A DNA stretch of 64,000 nucleotides from Gp6-AA40 sp036407095 (GTDB lineage Bacteria; Acidobacteriota; Vicinamibacteria; Vicinamibacterales; UBA2999). The notes beneath the pieces were generated by a model that worked only from the letters and a program-made list of their open reading frames with translations, searched no databases and was not told where the DNA came from. The translations under genes were made by a program, and so were the position numbers. The stretch is taken from positions 62,001 to 126,000 of the forward strand of contig DASWZV010000039.1 in NCBI GenBank assembly GCA_036407095.1. Direction: 5' to 3'. Positions 1 to 7,487 of this stretch are shown here, in pieces. Position 1 is the stretch's first letter. Each line of letters starts with the position of its first letter.

Positions 1-953
1 AGAGCGGAGTCGGAAAGGAAATCGTGGCCCGCGCGATCCATTCCCGCGGCCCGCGAGCCAGTCATGTCTTTGCCCCTGTGAACTGCGCAGGACTGCCCGA
101 AACGCTCCTCGAATCGGAGTTGTTCGGCCACGTCAAAGGAAGTTTTACGGGGGCTTATCGCGACAAACCCGGAAAGCTCGAAACTGCCCACATGGGCACG
201 ATCTTTCTCGACGAAGTCGGCGAGATGACGCTGCGGATGCAGGGTTTGTTGCTGCGATTTCTCGAGACCGGCGAAATTCAGAAGGTCGGCGCCGACGGCA
301 GCGGTCGTATTGTGAACGTCCGTGTGATCGCGGCTACCAATCGCGACCTTCGCGAGATGATCAAGCAGGGCACGTTCCGCGAGGATCTGTTCTATCGACT
401 GAACGTGATCCACATCGTCGTGCCGCCGCTTCGCGATCGTCGTGAAGACATTCCAGTGCTCGCGAACGAATTCCTCGCCCAGTTCGCCGGCGGACGTGCC
501 GGAATCACCGGCGTGTCGCCCGAGGCGATGAAGGCGCTGACTGAGTATTCGTGGCCCGGTAACGTGCGGGAACTCGAAAACGTGATCGAGCGCCTGGTCG
601 TGACAGTCTCCGGACCGACAATCGAACTCGAGCATTTATCGTCCGAGATCAGGTCGTACGATGCAGTCCTGCTACGACCCAAGCGCGAACGACGGCGTAC
701 GGTTGCTGATGATCTTTACAAGCGCATGATCGAGCAGCACGAATCGTTCTGGACCGCGGTGTACCCGCTGTTCATGGATCGTGAGATAACGCGCGCAAAT
801 GTGAGAGAGGTCGTGAGGCGGGGTCTCGAGGAAGCAAGAGGCAACTACAAGATCGTCGCGCGGCTGTTCAACATGGAGGCTCGCGACTACAAACGGTTCC
901 TCAACTTCCTCCGCAAGCACGACTGCCAGATTCCCTTCAAAGAGTACCGCTAA
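1..953 (+). CDS. sigma-54-dependent activator, 5'-truncated by the window edge
   Basis: This is the C-terminal part of a bacterial enhancer-binding protein that uses ATP hydrolysis to open sigma-54 promoters. The frame is already open at base 3 and begins inside the Walker A loop (SGVGKE), so the true start lies off the window. Visible motifs are ESELFGH, the sigma-54 contact loop in the form GSFTGA (usual form GAFTGA), the Walker B region IFLDEVGEM, and the arginine-finger/sensor region FREDLFYRLN. After the AAA+ module (about visible residue 220 on) there is no Fis-type helix-turn-helix. Instead there is an 80-residue tail with FWTAV, RRGLEEARGNYK, DYKRFLNFL and a Cys near the end. The same tail occurs in the activator at 2952-4331, so the two are paralogues flanking a diguanylate cyclase. 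The family assignment is certain; the target is not. Confidence 0.93.
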   Translation, partial: SGVGKEIVARAIHSRGPRASHVFAPVNCAGLPETLLESELFGHVKGSFTGAYRDKPGKLETAHMGTIFLDEVGEMTLRMQGLLLRFLETGEIQKVGADGSGRIVNVRVIAATNRDLREMIKQGTFREDLFYRLNVIHIVVPPLRDRREDIPVLANEFLAQFAGGRAGITGVSPEAMKALTEYSWPGNVRELENVIERLVVTVSGPTIELEHLSSEIRSYDAVLLRPKRERRRTVADDLYKRMIEQHESFWTAVYPLFMDREITRANVREVVRRGLEEARGNYKIVARLFNMEARDYKRFLNFLRKHDCQIPFKEYR

Positions 954-969
954 CTCACTCTGCTGCGCT

Positions 970-1015
970 CGATGGCCGTCCGCTGCGTGACGCGCACCGG
1001 ATGGCACGACCATCG
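970..1015. repeat. hairpin after the truncated sigma-54 activator
   Basis: CGATGG at 970-975 pairs with CCATCG at 1010-1015. Inside it GCCGTCCG pairs with CGGATGGC, with one G-U pair. It lies just downstream of the activator stop and could be a terminator, although no T tract follows. Confidence 0.4.
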
Positions 1016-1066
1016 AGAAATGCCGATCTCATACCAAAGGCGGCTAATCCATTACGGTTTCGTGTG

Positions 1067-1082
1067 GGGCATGCTTGTTGCC
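1067..1082 (+). promoter_or_regulatory. candidate sigma-54 (-24/-12) promoter of the GGDEF gene
   Basis: GGGCAT-N5-TTGCC keeps the invariant GG (1068-1069) and GC (1080-1081) with exactly ten bases between them. It matches 8 of the 10 positions of TGGCAC-N5-TTGC. Transcription would start near 1093, leaving a leader of about 100 bases. The gene it would drive lies between two sigma-54 activator genes, which supports the call. Confidence 0.45.
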
Positions 1083-1092
1083 AACCTCTGCA

Positions 1093-1192
1093 GACAGGGG
1101 TTCGGTAGCATCGCCCAGAGCCTCTGAGCTGGGCCTGAATAGGCGGCAGCCAGGCCAGAGGCGCGATCGAACGATTCCCAAACTTGGACGGA
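1093..1192 (+). other. structured leader upstream of the GGDEF gene
   Basis: The stretch is rich in self-complementary pieces: CCCAG/CTGGG around 1118-1137, GCCTCTG pairing with CAGAGGC near 1157-1163, and GGCCT/AGGCC. It may fold as a 5' UTR if transcription starts at the upstream sigma-54-like site. It does not match the known c-di-GMP riboswitch cores that I could recall. Confidence 0.25.
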
Positions 1193-2710
1193 ATGTCAGC
1201 CCAACGGGAGAATTCACTGGCGGACTTACCGACTCGCGTGCCGGCCCCAGGTCACCGATCGCTTTCCGCCGAGCAACGGCTCGCGCTGCTCCAGGTGTAC
1301 CAGCGCGTCCCTGGCACTGCGCCTCCGCGCGAGTTCCTGCAGCGCCTCGTGAGCCTGATCAGCGACATCATCCGTGTGAAGGCCGCGGTCGCGGGCAAGC
1401 ACGAGGGCGCATGGGTGCTGGCCGCTGAATCGCAGGCGGAGCCGGTCTTGACGGTTCCTGTCAACGGCGGCGCCGAGGGTCTCGATCAATTCGGCGCAGA
1501 CCCTGCTCGTGGCGTCGTGCTCTGGTCGTCCGGCGGCGTCGAGTGGACCCTCGTGAGTCTCGCTTCGGCGCCGAGATCGCCGGTACTTCTGATTCTCGAA
1601 GGGAACTGGATCGATTCGTCCGCCGAGTTGAACGAGCTCGCGAAGAGCCTTCTGTCCGGACACCAGCGCGAACCGATCACGACGCCGGCGGTCGATGCGC
1701 TCACGCACCGGTTGACTCGCACCCTGGCCGACATCTCGGGGCTCTCCACTGTTGGTGAAGCTGTCCTGCAGCATGTGGTGCAAGCCGTTCCGAGCCGCAT
1801 GGCGTCGCTCGCGGTCGCGGCACCCGATGGCGAGCTGTCCATCGTCGCAACGTACGGTTACCCTCGCGCTCTTGTCGAACATCTTCGGATAGCGCCTGGA
1901 ACCGGAGTGATCGGAAGCGTGTATCAGTCCCGCACGCCGCTCGTCGTTCCTGATGTCACTGCCACTGCCGCGGGTCTCGACCGTCGACGATCGAGATATC
2001 GCACGAACTCATTCGCGGTCGTCCCGATCATCGCAGGCGGTGAAGTTCTGGGCGTGGTGTCGGTGACGGACCGGCTCGCATCTGGTCCGTATACACCGGA
2101 GGACGTGGCGGCGATTCGCACGCTGATGGCGCCGGTTGCCCTCGCTCTTGGACGAGAGCGTGTGTGGCGTGAAGCGCAGGCGTATGCGCAGGCGGCAGTC
2201 ATCGACCCCGTCAGCGGCCTGTTCAACAGGCGTTACTTCCAAGCCCGCCTCGAAGAGGAATTGCATCGCGCGATCCGCCAGGCGACATCGGTTGCGCTGC
2301 TCATGGTCGATCTCGATGGTTTCAAGAGCATCAACGATCGCTTTGGACACGTGGCAGGCGACATGGTGATTCGCGACATCTCCGAGATCCTTCGCCGCTC
2401 CGTACGGATCTTCGATGTGTGCACACGATTCGGTGGCGAAGAATTCGCGGTGATGATGCCTGGCGGAACGGCGGAGAGTGCCGGGACGATCGCTGAACGG
2501 ATCCGGCAGCGCGTAGAGACGTACCAGCGCAGCGAGTCCGAACTCTCGTCGCTCCACGTGACCGCAAGCATCGGAGTGGCCGTGTCGCCGCCGGGAGTGA
2601 CGGCGCGCGATCTGATCGAACGCGCGGATCGGGCGCTCTATCATGCGAAGCGCGCCGGAAAGAATCGTGTAAGCACGACCGGTCCAGATGGGACGGTGTT
2701 GGATTCCTGA
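1193..2710 (+). CDS. GAF-domain diguanylate cyclase (GGDEF)
   Basis: This enzyme is predicted to make cyclic di-GMP from two GTP. The 505-residue protein has a first GAF-like region (about residues 20-150), a clear GAF domain (about 165-330; TGVIGSVYQS, YRTNSFAVVPI) and a C-terminal GGDEF domain (about 335-495). The active-site loop is intact as GGEEF. The substrate motif LVDLDGFKSINDRFGH is present, and an RxxD inhibitory site (RIFD) sits five residues before GGEEF, so product feedback is likely. There is no transmembrane segment. I chose ATG 1193 over the in-frame TTG 1184 nine bases upstream. No strong Shine-Dalgarno is seen. It lies between two paralogous sigma-54 activators with a sigma-54-like promoter upstream, so it is probably part of their regulon. 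Confidence 0.93.
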   Translation: MSAQRENSLADLPTRVPAPGHRSLSAEQRLALLQVYQRVPGTAPPREFLQRLVSLISDIIRVKAAVAGKHEGAWVLAAESQAEPVLTVPVNGGAEGLDQFGADPARGVVLWSSGGVEWTLVSLASAPRSPVLLILEGNWIDSSAELNELAKSLLSGHQREPITTPAVDALTHRLTRTLADISGLSTVGEAVLQHVVQAVPSRMASLAVAAPDGELSIVATYGYPRALVEHLRIAPGTGVIGSVYQSRTPLVVPDVTATAAGLDRRRSRYRTNSFAVVPIIAGGEVLGVVSVTDRLASGPYTPEDVAAIRTLMAPVALALGRERVWREAQAYAQAAVIDPVSGLFNRRYFQARLEEELHRAIRQATSVALLMVDLDGFKSINDRFGHVAGDMVIRDISEILRRSVRIFDVCTRFGGEEFAVMMPGGTAESAGTIAERIRQRVETYQRSESELSSLHVTASIGVAVSPPGVTARDLIERADRALYHAKRAGKNRVSTTGPDGTVLDS

Positions 2711-2748
2711 AAGCCCGGCTCGTCGATCACCCGCCCAAATGTTTGAGC

Positions 2749-2774
2749 CTGAAGCCAAGATCTGAAGCCAAGAA
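2749..2774. repeat. 13-base tandem repeat
   Basis: CTGAAGCCAAGAT at 2749-2761 is followed directly by CTGAAGCCAAGAA at 2762-2774. It lies in the 241-base spacer between the GGDEF gene and the next activator. The rest of that spacer (2775-2951) is AT-richer than its surroundings and probably holds the activator promoter, but I could not identify it. Confidence 0.6.
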
Positions 2775-2951
2775 CCTCGCTCCGCTATCTCGATTTGCCC
2801 TGCCTAACCTCTACAGTGATCGCAGTCGAGTTAGAAGCTCGTCCAGTGGTCCATGCCGTTTGCGAGGCTTCTCTCAACGTCTTTTGCTATAGGTCAAGTG
2901 CAATATTGTTAGATGCACGCCAGCTGTACGATTTTTGAAATCGCTGCGTAA

Positions 2952-4331
2952 GTGACTGTACAGACTCAAGTTCATCAATTCGAGCTGGTCCAGCGAGGAA
3001 ATTCAATTACCAAGTTAACCAGAATTCAGAGCAAAAACGTGATCCTAAGCCTCGAATTTCGCGACTTTCTCGTTGACCTTAGTCTCGCCAAAAAGGCAGA
3101 CTTATTCCCGCCTTGTTATCTGAGAATTGGAGAACACATCTTGTCGAGTTTTTCTGTCCCGCGGATGAACAAGAACCTGCCTGTGCTGCTGGGTGAGAGC
3201 GCGGCCATTGTCTCGCTGCGACGCGAGATCGAAGCTGCAGCCCGCACTGACGCCAAGGTGCTGGTGCTGGGTGAGACGGGCGCAGGAAAGGAAGTCGTGG
3301 CTCGTTTGATCCACGAGTACAGCTCACGCGCCTCTCGTTCGTTTGTGGCGGTCAACTGCAGCGGGATTCCCGAGACGCTCCTCGAATCCGAGTTGTTCGG
3401 TCACGCGCGCGGGAGTTTCACCGGGGCCTATCGTGATAAACCGGGGCTGGTCCGACAAGCAGATCGGGGCACCCTCTTCCTCGACGAGCTCGGGGAAATG
3501 AGTCTGCGCATGCAGGCCGTCCTGTTGCGGTTCGCAGAGACCGGTGAGATTCAAACGATCGGCGTCGATGGTGTGACAGGTCGCTCCGACGTGCGACTGG
3601 TCACAGCGACCAATCGCAATCTTCGCGAACGAATCGATGCCGGCGTCTTCCGTGAAGACTTGTATTTCCGATTGAACATCATTCAGATCCATGTGCCGCC
3701 GCTTCGCGAGCGTGCGGAAGACGTCCTGTTGTTGCTCCAGCACTATCTGCGACGCGCGTCAGAGACGCACCGCCTGCACTGCCCGGAGCTGACGCCAGAC
3801 GCAGAGCAGTTGCTCGTGGCGTACGCCTGGCCAGGGAACGTCCGTGAGTTGAAAAATCTGACCGAGCGTCTCGTGGTGCGCGAGTGGGATCGTGCGATCA
3901 CGGCCGAGGATCTGCCGGTCGAAATTCGCGGCCGTCGTGAGGCTGCGTCGATCATCCCGAATGTTGCGTTCGCGCAGGAGCCCAACGCACCCGTAGCCCG
4001 CCGTGTCGATCGCGGATCGGGCACCGCAGACCGACTCTGGGAACGTCTCATTGCCGGTGAGAGCTTCTGGACAGTCGTGCATCAACCGTTCAAGGCTCAC
4101 GAGTTGACGCGAGATGATCTGGCCGCCCTGATTCACCGTGGGCTCGAGCACACGCGAGGGAGCTATCGGGCGCTGCTCGGCGTCTTCGGTCTCCCGCCAA
4201 CCGATTACAAACGCTTCCACGCGTTCCTCTACCAGCAGAACTGCAACCTGCCAGTGGGACCGTATCGCACTGTACGCGCGACGATGCGTCGACAGGATCG
4301 CCCCGCATCCGCGTATACGCCGGCCTGCTGA
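2952..4331 (+). CDS. sigma-54-dependent activator with a Fis-less C-terminal module
   Basis: This 459-residue enhancer-binding protein has a short N-terminal region (about residues 1-75) that is neither receiver, GAF nor PAS. The AAA+ domain follows, with Walker A GETGAGKE, ESELFGH, GSFTGA loop, Walker B LFLDELGEM, FREDLYFRLN and WPGNVRELKN. The last 80 residues carry FWTVV, IHRGLEHTRGSYR, DYKRFHAFL and a conserved Cys near the end. They closely resemble the tail of the protein at 1-953 and replace the usual Fis helix-turn-helix. The start is GTG 2952. ATG 3165, just before the AAA+ domain, is an alternative start because the intervening codons are AT-richer than the rest. What it senses is unknown. 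Confidence 0.92.
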   Translation: MTVQTQVHQFELVQRGNSITKLTRIQSKNVILSLEFRDFLVDLSLAKKADLFPPCYLRIGEHILSSFSVPRMNKNLPVLLGESAAIVSLRREIEAAARTDAKVLVLGETGAGKEVVARLIHEYSSRASRSFVAVNCSGIPETLLESELFGHARGSFTGAYRDKPGLVRQADRGTLFLDELGEMSLRMQAVLLRFAETGEIQTIGVDGVTGRSDVRLVTATNRNLRERIDAGVFREDLYFRLNIIQIHVPPLRERAEDVLLLLQHYLRRASETHRLHCPELTPDAEQLLVAYAWPGNVRELKNLTERLVVREWDRAITAEDLPVEIRGRREAASIIPNVAFAQEPNAPVARRVDRGSGTADRLWERLIAGESFWTVVHQPFKAHELTRDDLAALIHRGLEHTRGSYRALLGVFGLPPTDYKRFHAFLYQQNCNLPVGPYRTVRATMRRQDRPASAYTPAC

Positions 4332-4352
4332 GCGCGCACCCAATCCACACCG

Positions 4353-4381
4353 AACGAGCCGCGGGTTCACCGCGGCTCGTT
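4353..4381. terminator. bidirectional terminator hairpin between convergent genes
   Basis: AACGAGCCGCGG at 4353-4364 and CCGCGGCTCGTT at 4370-4381 form a perfect 12-base stem with a five-base loop. It lies between the sigma-54 activator (plus, ends 4331) and the Dabb gene (minus). The right arm enters the Dabb stop codon (4380-4382). Confidence 0.75.
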
Positions 4382-4739
4382 ACTCGTCAGCGTCCTCGAC
4401 GAGAGCAGTCAGCGCACGATCCCCCTCCCCGAGTTCGAAGTCGTACATCAGCGCATGCTCGAAGCCTGCGAAGAAGCGGGTCGCGAGTTGCTCGTGCACC
4501 GGATCGTTCAGGTACGCCGTGAGGCCCTCGACATCGTCGAATTCGATCACGACGGCGTGAGAATAATCGACGTTCATCAACTGTTCGTACGGTCGTCCGT
4601 GCCGGACGCGTCGGCCGACGCGCGCTCGACGTATTGACGGGATCTGCGTCACCGCCGCAGAGAAGGCCGCCGCGAGGTCACGGCGTTCGTCCGGGCTCAG
4701 GTCGTGTCTGGGCCGGAACAGGACGACGTGCGCGATCAC
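4380..4739 (-). CDS. Dabb-family (stress-responsive A/B barrel) protein
   Basis: The 119-residue protein has the layout of the small dimeric ferredoxin-like Dabb family: HVVLFRPR at the N-terminus (usual form HIVLFK), a central VVIEFDD strand, and LNDPVHEQLA, which matches the family's Y.xHP.H pattern in degenerate form. Members have varied or unknown roles, from stress proteins to polyketide cyclases, so no reaction is assigned. It overlaps the end of the upstream minus-strand gene by four bases (ATGA), so the two are translationally coupled. Confidence 0.85.
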   Translation of the reverse strand: MIAHVVLFRPRHDLSPDERRDLAAAFSAAVTQIPSIRRARVGRRVRHGRPYEQLMNVDYSHAVVIEFDDVEGLTAYLNDPVHEQLATRFFAGFEHALMYDFELGEGDRALTALVEDADE

Positions 4740-5203
4740 GAGCGACGCTTCCGTCGATGAGGCGATGACGAGGTATGCGGCTTTCGAACGCGACCCGCGA
4801 CTATCGAATCCTGCTTCTTGCGCTTATCAGCTGTCTGCTCTGACGGCGGTTCTTGCGGTTGACCTGATGCGAGGCCACGCTGCTTGCGCGCGAAGCGTTC
4901 GCGCCGACGCGATTGGTTTCGCGCACGCGCCGCAGCCTGGTGCGTCTCGCGCCGGTCGCGATGATCGCCGCCGGGGCGCCAGCTGCGATCGCGATGCCCG
5001 TGCGCTCGCGGGCGTTTGGCGTGGTCGCGCGCTTCTTCCGGTGATGCCCAGAGACGGCCACGCGCGAACCATTTCATTTCAGCATCGGGATGTTTTTCCT
5101 GAATCCGGCGAAACGTCGGCAGCAGATCGTCACGCTCCGCTGCGCGGAAGGCGGTGGGAAGCCCCCCTGCCAGGATCGTCCAGTACGCAAACCGTGGTGG
5201 CAT
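4736..5203 (-). CDS. conserved hypothetical protein with a basic low-complexity tail
   Basis: The 155-residue protein has a folded-looking N-terminal part (residues 1-60; FAYWTILAGG, PTAFRAAE, WFARGRLW). The long remainder is dominated by Arg, Lys, His, Asp, Gln and Ser and contains WRPGG and HRDRRET. I recognise the N-terminal pattern from uncharacterised bacterial proteins of similar size but know no function. The basic tail suggests contact with nucleic acid or ribosomes (inference). A GAGGT sits upstream of the ATG. It follows the response regulator by 35 bases and couples to the Dabb gene. Confidence 0.7.
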   Translation of the reverse strand: MPPRFAYWTILAGGLPTAFRAAERDDLLPTFRRIQEKHPDAEMKWFARGRLWASPEEARDHAKRPRAHGHRDRSWRPGGDHRDRRETHQAAARARNQSRRRERFARKQRGLASGQPQEPPSEQTADKRKKQDSIVAGRVRKPHTSSSPHRRKRRS

Positions 5204-5238
5204 TTACACCTCGCCGACCTGTCGTCGCCGTCTGCGAT

Positions 5239-6612
5239 TCACACTGATCCGAATCGTTTGAGTTTTTCAACGAGCGTCGTCCGCTTGATTCGCAAGAGCT
5301 CGGCGGCCCTGTTTCGATTGCCTCCAGTGCGGTCGAGCGAGCGCCGGATCAGATCGCGCTCGATCGCCTCGAGATATGCAGGCAGATCGAGTCCCTCGTC
5401 GGGGAAGTCGACGATCGGAGTCGCGGTCACGTGAGGAGTGACCTGGACCTCCGCGGGCAGATCGGAACTGTCGATTTCACGGCGGCCCGCGCTCAAGGCG
5501 ACGGCGCGCTCGATGGCGTTCTCGAGTTGACGCACGTTTCCAGGCCACTGATACGCCATCAGTGCACGCATCGCGGCCTGCGACATCTGCATCTGCGAGC
5601 CAGGGGCGAACTTCTCGAGGAAGTGTTTGACGAGCACAGGGATGTCATCGCGACGATCCCTCAGCGGCGGCAGTTGGATCGGAATGACGTGAAGACGATA
5701 GTAGAGATCCTCACGGAACGTCCCCTCGGCCACCATCTTCGCCAGATCAGAGTTGGTCGCGGCGATCACGCGTACATCGACCTTGATCGTCTGATTGTCA
5801 CCGACACGTTCGAACTCGCGCTCCTGCAGCGCCCGCAGCAGCTTCATCTGGAGCGCGTTGCTCATCGTGCCCACTTCATCGAGGAACAACGTTCCGCGAT
5901 GCGCCTGCTCGAACCGTCCCTGGCGCGCACCAACGGCGCCCGTGAACGCACCGCGGACATGGCCAAAGAGTTCCGCCTCGAGCAGCGTCTCCGGAATCGC
6001 GCTGCAGTTCAGGGCGACGAAACGATACGCCTTGCGCGCGCTGTTGTGATGAATGGCGCGGGCGACGACTTCCTTGCCAGTGCCAGTTTCGCCCGTGATC
6101 AGAATCGTGCTGCTCGATCGCGCGACCGTCTCGAGCACGTGAAACAGCTTCTGCATCGGGCGGCTATGACCGAGCACGTTCTCGAACTGATTGCGGTCCT
6201 GCAACTGCGATCGCAGGTAGGCGTTCTCCGAGGTCAATCGACGCTGCTCCAGTGCCTTCTGAAGCACATGAATCAGTTGGTCGAATTGAAACGGCTTGGT
6301 GATGTAGTCGAACACGCCCCCTTTGCCCGCATCGAAGGCGTCCTTGGGCGTTCCCTGTCCGGTGACCATGATTGCGACGATGCCGGGATACCGATCGCGA
6401 GCGGCTTCAATCAATCGGGAGCCATCGATACCGGGCAGACGCAGGTCGGTGATGATGATGTCGAACGCGAACTGATCGAGCATCGCCAGGGCGCGCTCGC
6501 CGCTGTCAGCCTCCACGACCTCGAACCCGCGCTCCCCCAATCGCTCAGCCATCAGCCCTCGAAGTGTCGCTTCATCGTCCACGAACAGGAGATGCGGAGC
6601 GGTTCCAGCCAT
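5239..6612 (-). CDS. NtrC-family sigma-54 response regulator
   Basis: This is a complete three-domain regulator of 457 residues. The receiver (1-120) has acidic D12/D13, phosphoacceptor D56 (IIITDLRLPG) and the lysine in YITKPF. The AAA+ domain (about 145-380) has GETGTGKE, canonical GAFTGA, LFLDEVG and FREDLYYRLH. The Fis-type helix-turn-helix lies at the C-terminus (about 415-457; GGNRNRAAELLRIKRTTL). ATG 6612 was preferred to an in-frame start seven codons upstream because the receiver begins immediately after it. No partner kinase is adjacent; the nearest are the DHp-like peptide at 6986 and the hybrid kinase at 8377. Two small genes follow on the same strand. Confidence 0.95.
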   Translation of the reverse strand: MAGTAPHLLFVDDEATLRGLMAERLGERGFEVVEADSGERALAMLDQFAFDIIITDLRLPGIDGSRLIEAARDRYPGIVAIMVTGQGTPKDAFDAGKGGVFDYITKPFQFDQLIHVLQKALEQRRLTSENAYLRSQLQDRNQFENVLGHSRPMQKLFHVLETVARSSSTILITGETGTGKEVVARAIHHNSARKAYRFVALNCSAIPETLLEAELFGHVRGAFTGAVGARQGRFEQAHRGTLFLDEVGTMSNALQMKLLRALQEREFERVGDNQTIKVDVRVIAATNSDLAKMVAEGTFREDLYYRLHVIPIQLPPLRDRRDDIPVLVKHFLEKFAPGSQMQMSQAAMRALMAYQWPGNVRQLENAIERAVALSAGRREIDSSDLPAEVQVTPHVTATPIVDFPDEGLDLPAYLEAIERDLIRRSLDRTGGNRNRAAELLRIKRTTLVEKLKRFGSV

Positions 6613-6691
6613 GGGGCGCCAACATCTTGACACAAGGGCGACTAACGAACGGTAGCCAGCGGCCGATACAGCCTTTTGAAGGTCGTGAAGG

Positions 6692-6710
6692 GCCCCACAG
6701 GGGGTCCCAA
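6692..6710. repeat. short hairpin in the divergent spacer
   Basis: GGGCCCC and GGGGGTCCC form a compact stem with one G-U pair. It lies between the response-regulator gene (minus) and the small HTH gene (plus). It may be an operator or attenuator; nothing further can be said. Confidence 0.3.
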
Positions 6711-6760
6711 TTTGAACACTTTAACTGGGCTGTCACCACGAGGCCCTTTCTTGAGCGCTT

Positions 6761-6982
6761 ATGGACCGCCAGACCCTGTCAATCATGAAAGCGTGCGAGG
6801 CCGTTGGAGTCAGCCGTCGCACCATCTATAACTGGATCTCCGCGGGCAAAGTCGAATACGTTCGAACCGCCGGAGGCTCGATTCGCATCTTCGCTGACAC
6901 GCTGTGGCGCGACGGGGCCTCACCGTCACGCTCAGAGAATCAGGGAGAGGCGGGGACGACTGCGCCCGGAACCCACGCCTGA
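6761..6982 (+). CDS. small MerR/excisionase-like helix-turn-helix protein
   Basis: The 73-residue protein consists almost wholly of one winged-helix DNA-binding domain. IMKACEAVGVSRRTIYNWI forms the two helices, and KVEYVRTAGGSIRIF forms the wing, as in HTH_17/excisionase-type domains. The last 20 residues are low-complexity. It starts at an ATG without a clear Shine-Dalgarno. Three bases after its stop the frame of the DHp-like peptide opens, with a hairpin over the junction. No integrase or phage gene is nearby, so a regulatory rather than recombination role is likelier. Confidence 0.75.
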   Translation: MDRQTLSIMKACEAVGVSRRTIYNWISAGKVEYVRTAGGSIRIFADTLWRDGASPSRSENQGEAGTTAPGTHA

Positions 6983-6995
6983 CGCGTGGGGTTCC
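6968..6995. repeat. hairpin over the HTH stop and the next start
   Basis: GGAACCCACGC (6968-6978) pairs with GCGTGGGGTTCC (6984-6995) with a single bulged G. It covers the HTH stop codon and the GTG start at 6986. No T tract follows, so it may control translation of the downstream frame rather than end transcription. Confidence 0.5.
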
Positions 6996-7234
6996 CGGTC
7001 GTCGGCTTTGAGGCCGATCACTCGCCCGGCGATCGCGAGTTAGCGGTGCTCTTTCACCGCCTGAACAACCAACTGGGAATCGTGCTGGCCAACGCGGAGC
7101 TCCTCGAGTCGAAGGCCGCCGACGCAGCTGATCGGAGTCGCGCGGCCCACCTCGTGGCCAGCACTCTGTCCGCCATTGCCACAGTCCGCGAGTTGCGTCA
7201 AAGAATAGGTCCTGATCGAGAGCCTCCGCGTTAG
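6986..7234 (+). CDS. stand-alone histidine-kinase DHp-like peptide
   Basis: The 82-residue product contains FHRLNNQLGIVLANAELLE (about residues 23-41). This is the H-box arrangement of HisKA dimerisation/phosphoacceptor helices and parallels HELNNPLATILSWAERL in the hybrid kinase at 8377-9927. A second helix follows (RAAHLVASTLSAIATVREL). There is no ATPase domain, receiver or membrane segment. It could be a phosphotransfer or kinase-docking protein, or the remnant of a larger kinase. The start is GTG 6986, or another codon slightly downstream. Codon use looks normal. Confidence 0.6.
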   Translation: MGFPVVGFEADHSPGDRELAVLFHRLNNQLGIVLANAELLESKAADAADRSRAAHLVASTLSAIATVRELRQRIGPDREPPR

Positions 7235-7325
7235 TACGGGACACGAACACCTCGAAGCCCCTCGCTCTGATCCGTTCGAACACACCAACCCACAACTGTA
7301 ATTCGAGTGTCATGTTGTTGGCGAA

Positions 7326-7371
7326 GCGGACCCGCTTTCGTCAACGGTTTGGCGATTTCGGGCGGGTCCGC
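7326..7371. repeat. perfect 10-base inverted repeat upstream of the sigma-factor gene
   Basis: GCGGACCCGC (7326-7335) and GCGGGTCCGC (7362-7371) are exact reverse complements separated by 26 bases. It may be a terminator for the 6761-7234 unit or a regulator site for the sigma factor. Confidence 0.5.
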
Positions 7372-7385
7372 CGCGTGGACAGCGC

Positions 7386-7435
7386 GCAGAAACTGCAACT
7401 TTCTGTGACTTCAAACGTCGCAGAAACAGCAACTT
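7386..7435 (+). repeat. direct repeat pair upstream of the sigma-factor gene
   Basis: GCAGAAACTGCAACTT (7386-7401) and GCAGAAACAGCAACTT (7420-7435) differ at one base in 16 and start 34 bases apart, about three helical turns. They lie 53-102 bases upstream of the sigma-54-like promoter at 7488, where enhancer-binding proteins usually bind, so they are candidate activator sites. Confidence 0.5.
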
Positions 7436-7487
7436 AGGGGATATTCCCGCACGCGGTTTCACTGTGATGCCCGCCGATTCCATGAGT

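Noticed and set aside
1093..1192. Possible c-di-GMP (GEMM) riboswitch before the GGDEF gene
   Set aside because: The conserved core sequences and tetraloop-receptor arrangement of the known classes could not be found.
6761..6982. Phage-type excisionase as part of a mobile element
   Set aside because: No integrase, attachment repeats or phage genes are present; the domain is equally common in chromosomal regulators.
7205..7313. Minus-strand frame giving FERIRARGFEVFVSRT, reminiscent of an amidase or other enzyme fragment
   Set aside because: Too short, no start signal, and it runs antisense into the DHp-like gene; the resemblance is not specific.
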